A DNA stretch of 14,422 nucleotides from Rickettsiales bacterium (GTDB lineage: Bacteria > Pseudomonadota > Alphaproteobacteria > Rickettsiales > UBA3002). Location of the stretch: contig JAIXZB010000063.1 of the NCBI GenBank assembly GCA_027489915.1, positions 1 to 14,422 of the forward strand, written 5' to 3'. Positions 13,966-14,422 of this stretch are shown here, in pieces. A program made the position numbers and the translations under genes. The notes under the pieces were generated by a model that did not search any database, was not told the origin of the DNA, and saw only the letters and a program-made list of their open reading frames with translations. Position 1 is the first letter of the stretch; every line of letters begins with the position of its first letter.

Positions 13966-14422
13966 ATGACGCAGCCAACCATTTCAGAGTTGTTGAATTC
14001 CATGCTTCGTGAAGGAGCATCTGATTTGTATTTAACTACGGGCTGCCTTCCCTCCTTGAGGTTGGATGAAAGAATTATTCGTGTAGGCACCTCAATCCTA
14101 AGTGATGAAGATGTGAGCTCTTACATTGACAATCTGCTGACACCTGAACAGCGCGATGAATATGAAACAACACTGGAATTTAACACCGCCATACCATGGG
14201 AAAACAAGGCACGTTTTAGAATTAACGTGTACAAGCAACAGCAGAGTAATGCTCTGGTAATACGTAATATCAGCACCAGCATTCCTACTATTGAAATGCT
14301 CGGTCTCCCCCCTACCTATTCAGAACTTATCATGAAAAAACACGGATTGGTTTTAGTTGTTGGGCCAACTGGCTCAGGCAAAACCACCTCGCTTGCGGCA
14401 ATGATTGGGCATCGTAATAGAA
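13966..14422 (+). CDS. pilU: PilU-like second type IV pilus retraction ATPase, 3' end outside window
   Basis: The first 152 codons are open to the right edge. The protein is a PilT paralogue: LLNSMLREGASDLYLTTG (9-26) is the N-terminal domain, RFRINVYKQQ follows, and VVGPTGSGKTTSLAAMIGHRN includes Walker A. The SLAAMIxHRN sequence after Walker A and the position directly behind pilT favour PilU, the accessory retraction ATPase that works with PilT under load. The C-terminal half, including Walker B, the His box and the region that differs between PilT and PilU, is not in the window, so PilU rather than a second PilT is a probable, not a certain, call. No strong Shine-Dalgarno is seen; the 2-base gap suggests coupling to pilT. 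Confidence 0.85.
   Translation, partial: MTQPTISELLNSMLREGASDLYLTTGCLPSLRLDERIIRVGTSILSDEDVSSYIDNLLTPEQRDEYETTLEFNTAIPWENKARFRINVYKQQQSNALVIRNISTSIPTIEMLGLPPTYSELIMKKHGLVLVVGPTGSGKTTSLAAMIGHRNR

Noticed and set aside
1..14422. tRNA, rRNA, CRISPR, insertion sequence, attachment site or phage gene
   Set aside because: Nearly all sequence is accounted for by housekeeping-type genes with short gaps (longest about 187 bases); I saw no repeat-spacer pattern, transposase motif or tRNA-like cloverleaf.

Overview
The window carries 14 protein-coding genes and no RNA gene, insertion sequence, CRISPR array or rearrangement that I can recognise. It looks like a chromosomal segment of an alphaproteobacterium. 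The main evidence is an Irr-type Fur-family regulator (3378-3797, minus), a secreted protein with two bacterial SH3-like domains of a kind common in Alphaproteobacteria, and a coaBC-dut gene order. Base composition is moderate and looks slightly AT-leaning by eye, so a typical high-GC Rhizobiales genome is less likely. Type IV pilus ATPases (pilT, pilU) in such a background would fit a less-studied alphaproteobacterial lineage, for example the Micavibrio group. That placement is inference only.

Layout. (1) 1-3381, plus strand: a tight gene train of the coaBC 3' end, dut, an Rrf2-family regulator, cysK, a MoeB/ThiF-type adenylyltransferase and a secreted SH3-domain protein. Gaps run from a 4-base overlap to 26 bases. 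(2) 3378-8222, minus strand: polA, then a nitronate monooxygenase-like flavoprotein, then irr. The irr stop overlaps the stop of the convergent SH3 gene. (3) 8289-8942, plus: a carboxylesterase/phospholipase-type alpha/beta hydrolase, divergent from polA and abutting the next gene tail to tail. (4) 8943-11002, minus: an M23 peptidase-like exported protein followed by class 2 pyrD. (5) 11190-14422, plus: an exported proline-rich TPR protein, pilT and the 5' part of pilU, divergent from the M23 gene.

How the genes fit together. CoaBC (coenzyme A), Dut (dUTP removal), PolA (repair and replication) and PyrD (pyrimidine synthesis) are housekeeping. The Rrf2 regulator next to cysK suggests local control of cysteine synthesis. 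Its protein ends in isoleucine, the residue that CysK-binding partners such as serine acetyltransferase and the Firmicute regulator CymR place in the CysK active site. This is the most testable hypothesis in the window. The MoeB-like gene follows cysK in frame, separated only by a stop codon, and may link the cluster to sulfur-carrier chemistry. The TPR-pilT-pilU block suggests twitching motility or pilus retraction, and the TPR protein is a candidate accessory or envelope component.

Other points worth following: a C-terminal four-cysteine arrangement in the nitronate monooxygenase-like protein; an Asp in place of the second His of the M23 HxH motif; two genes (SH3 and TPR) that lack a Shine-Dalgarno but have a -10-like hexamer about 6 bases before the ATG, suggesting leaderless mRNAs; and palindromes in the M23/TPR divergent region and at the polA stop codon. 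I did not find a clearly new multi-gene system. Most of the window is ordinary, and the findings are local oddities.
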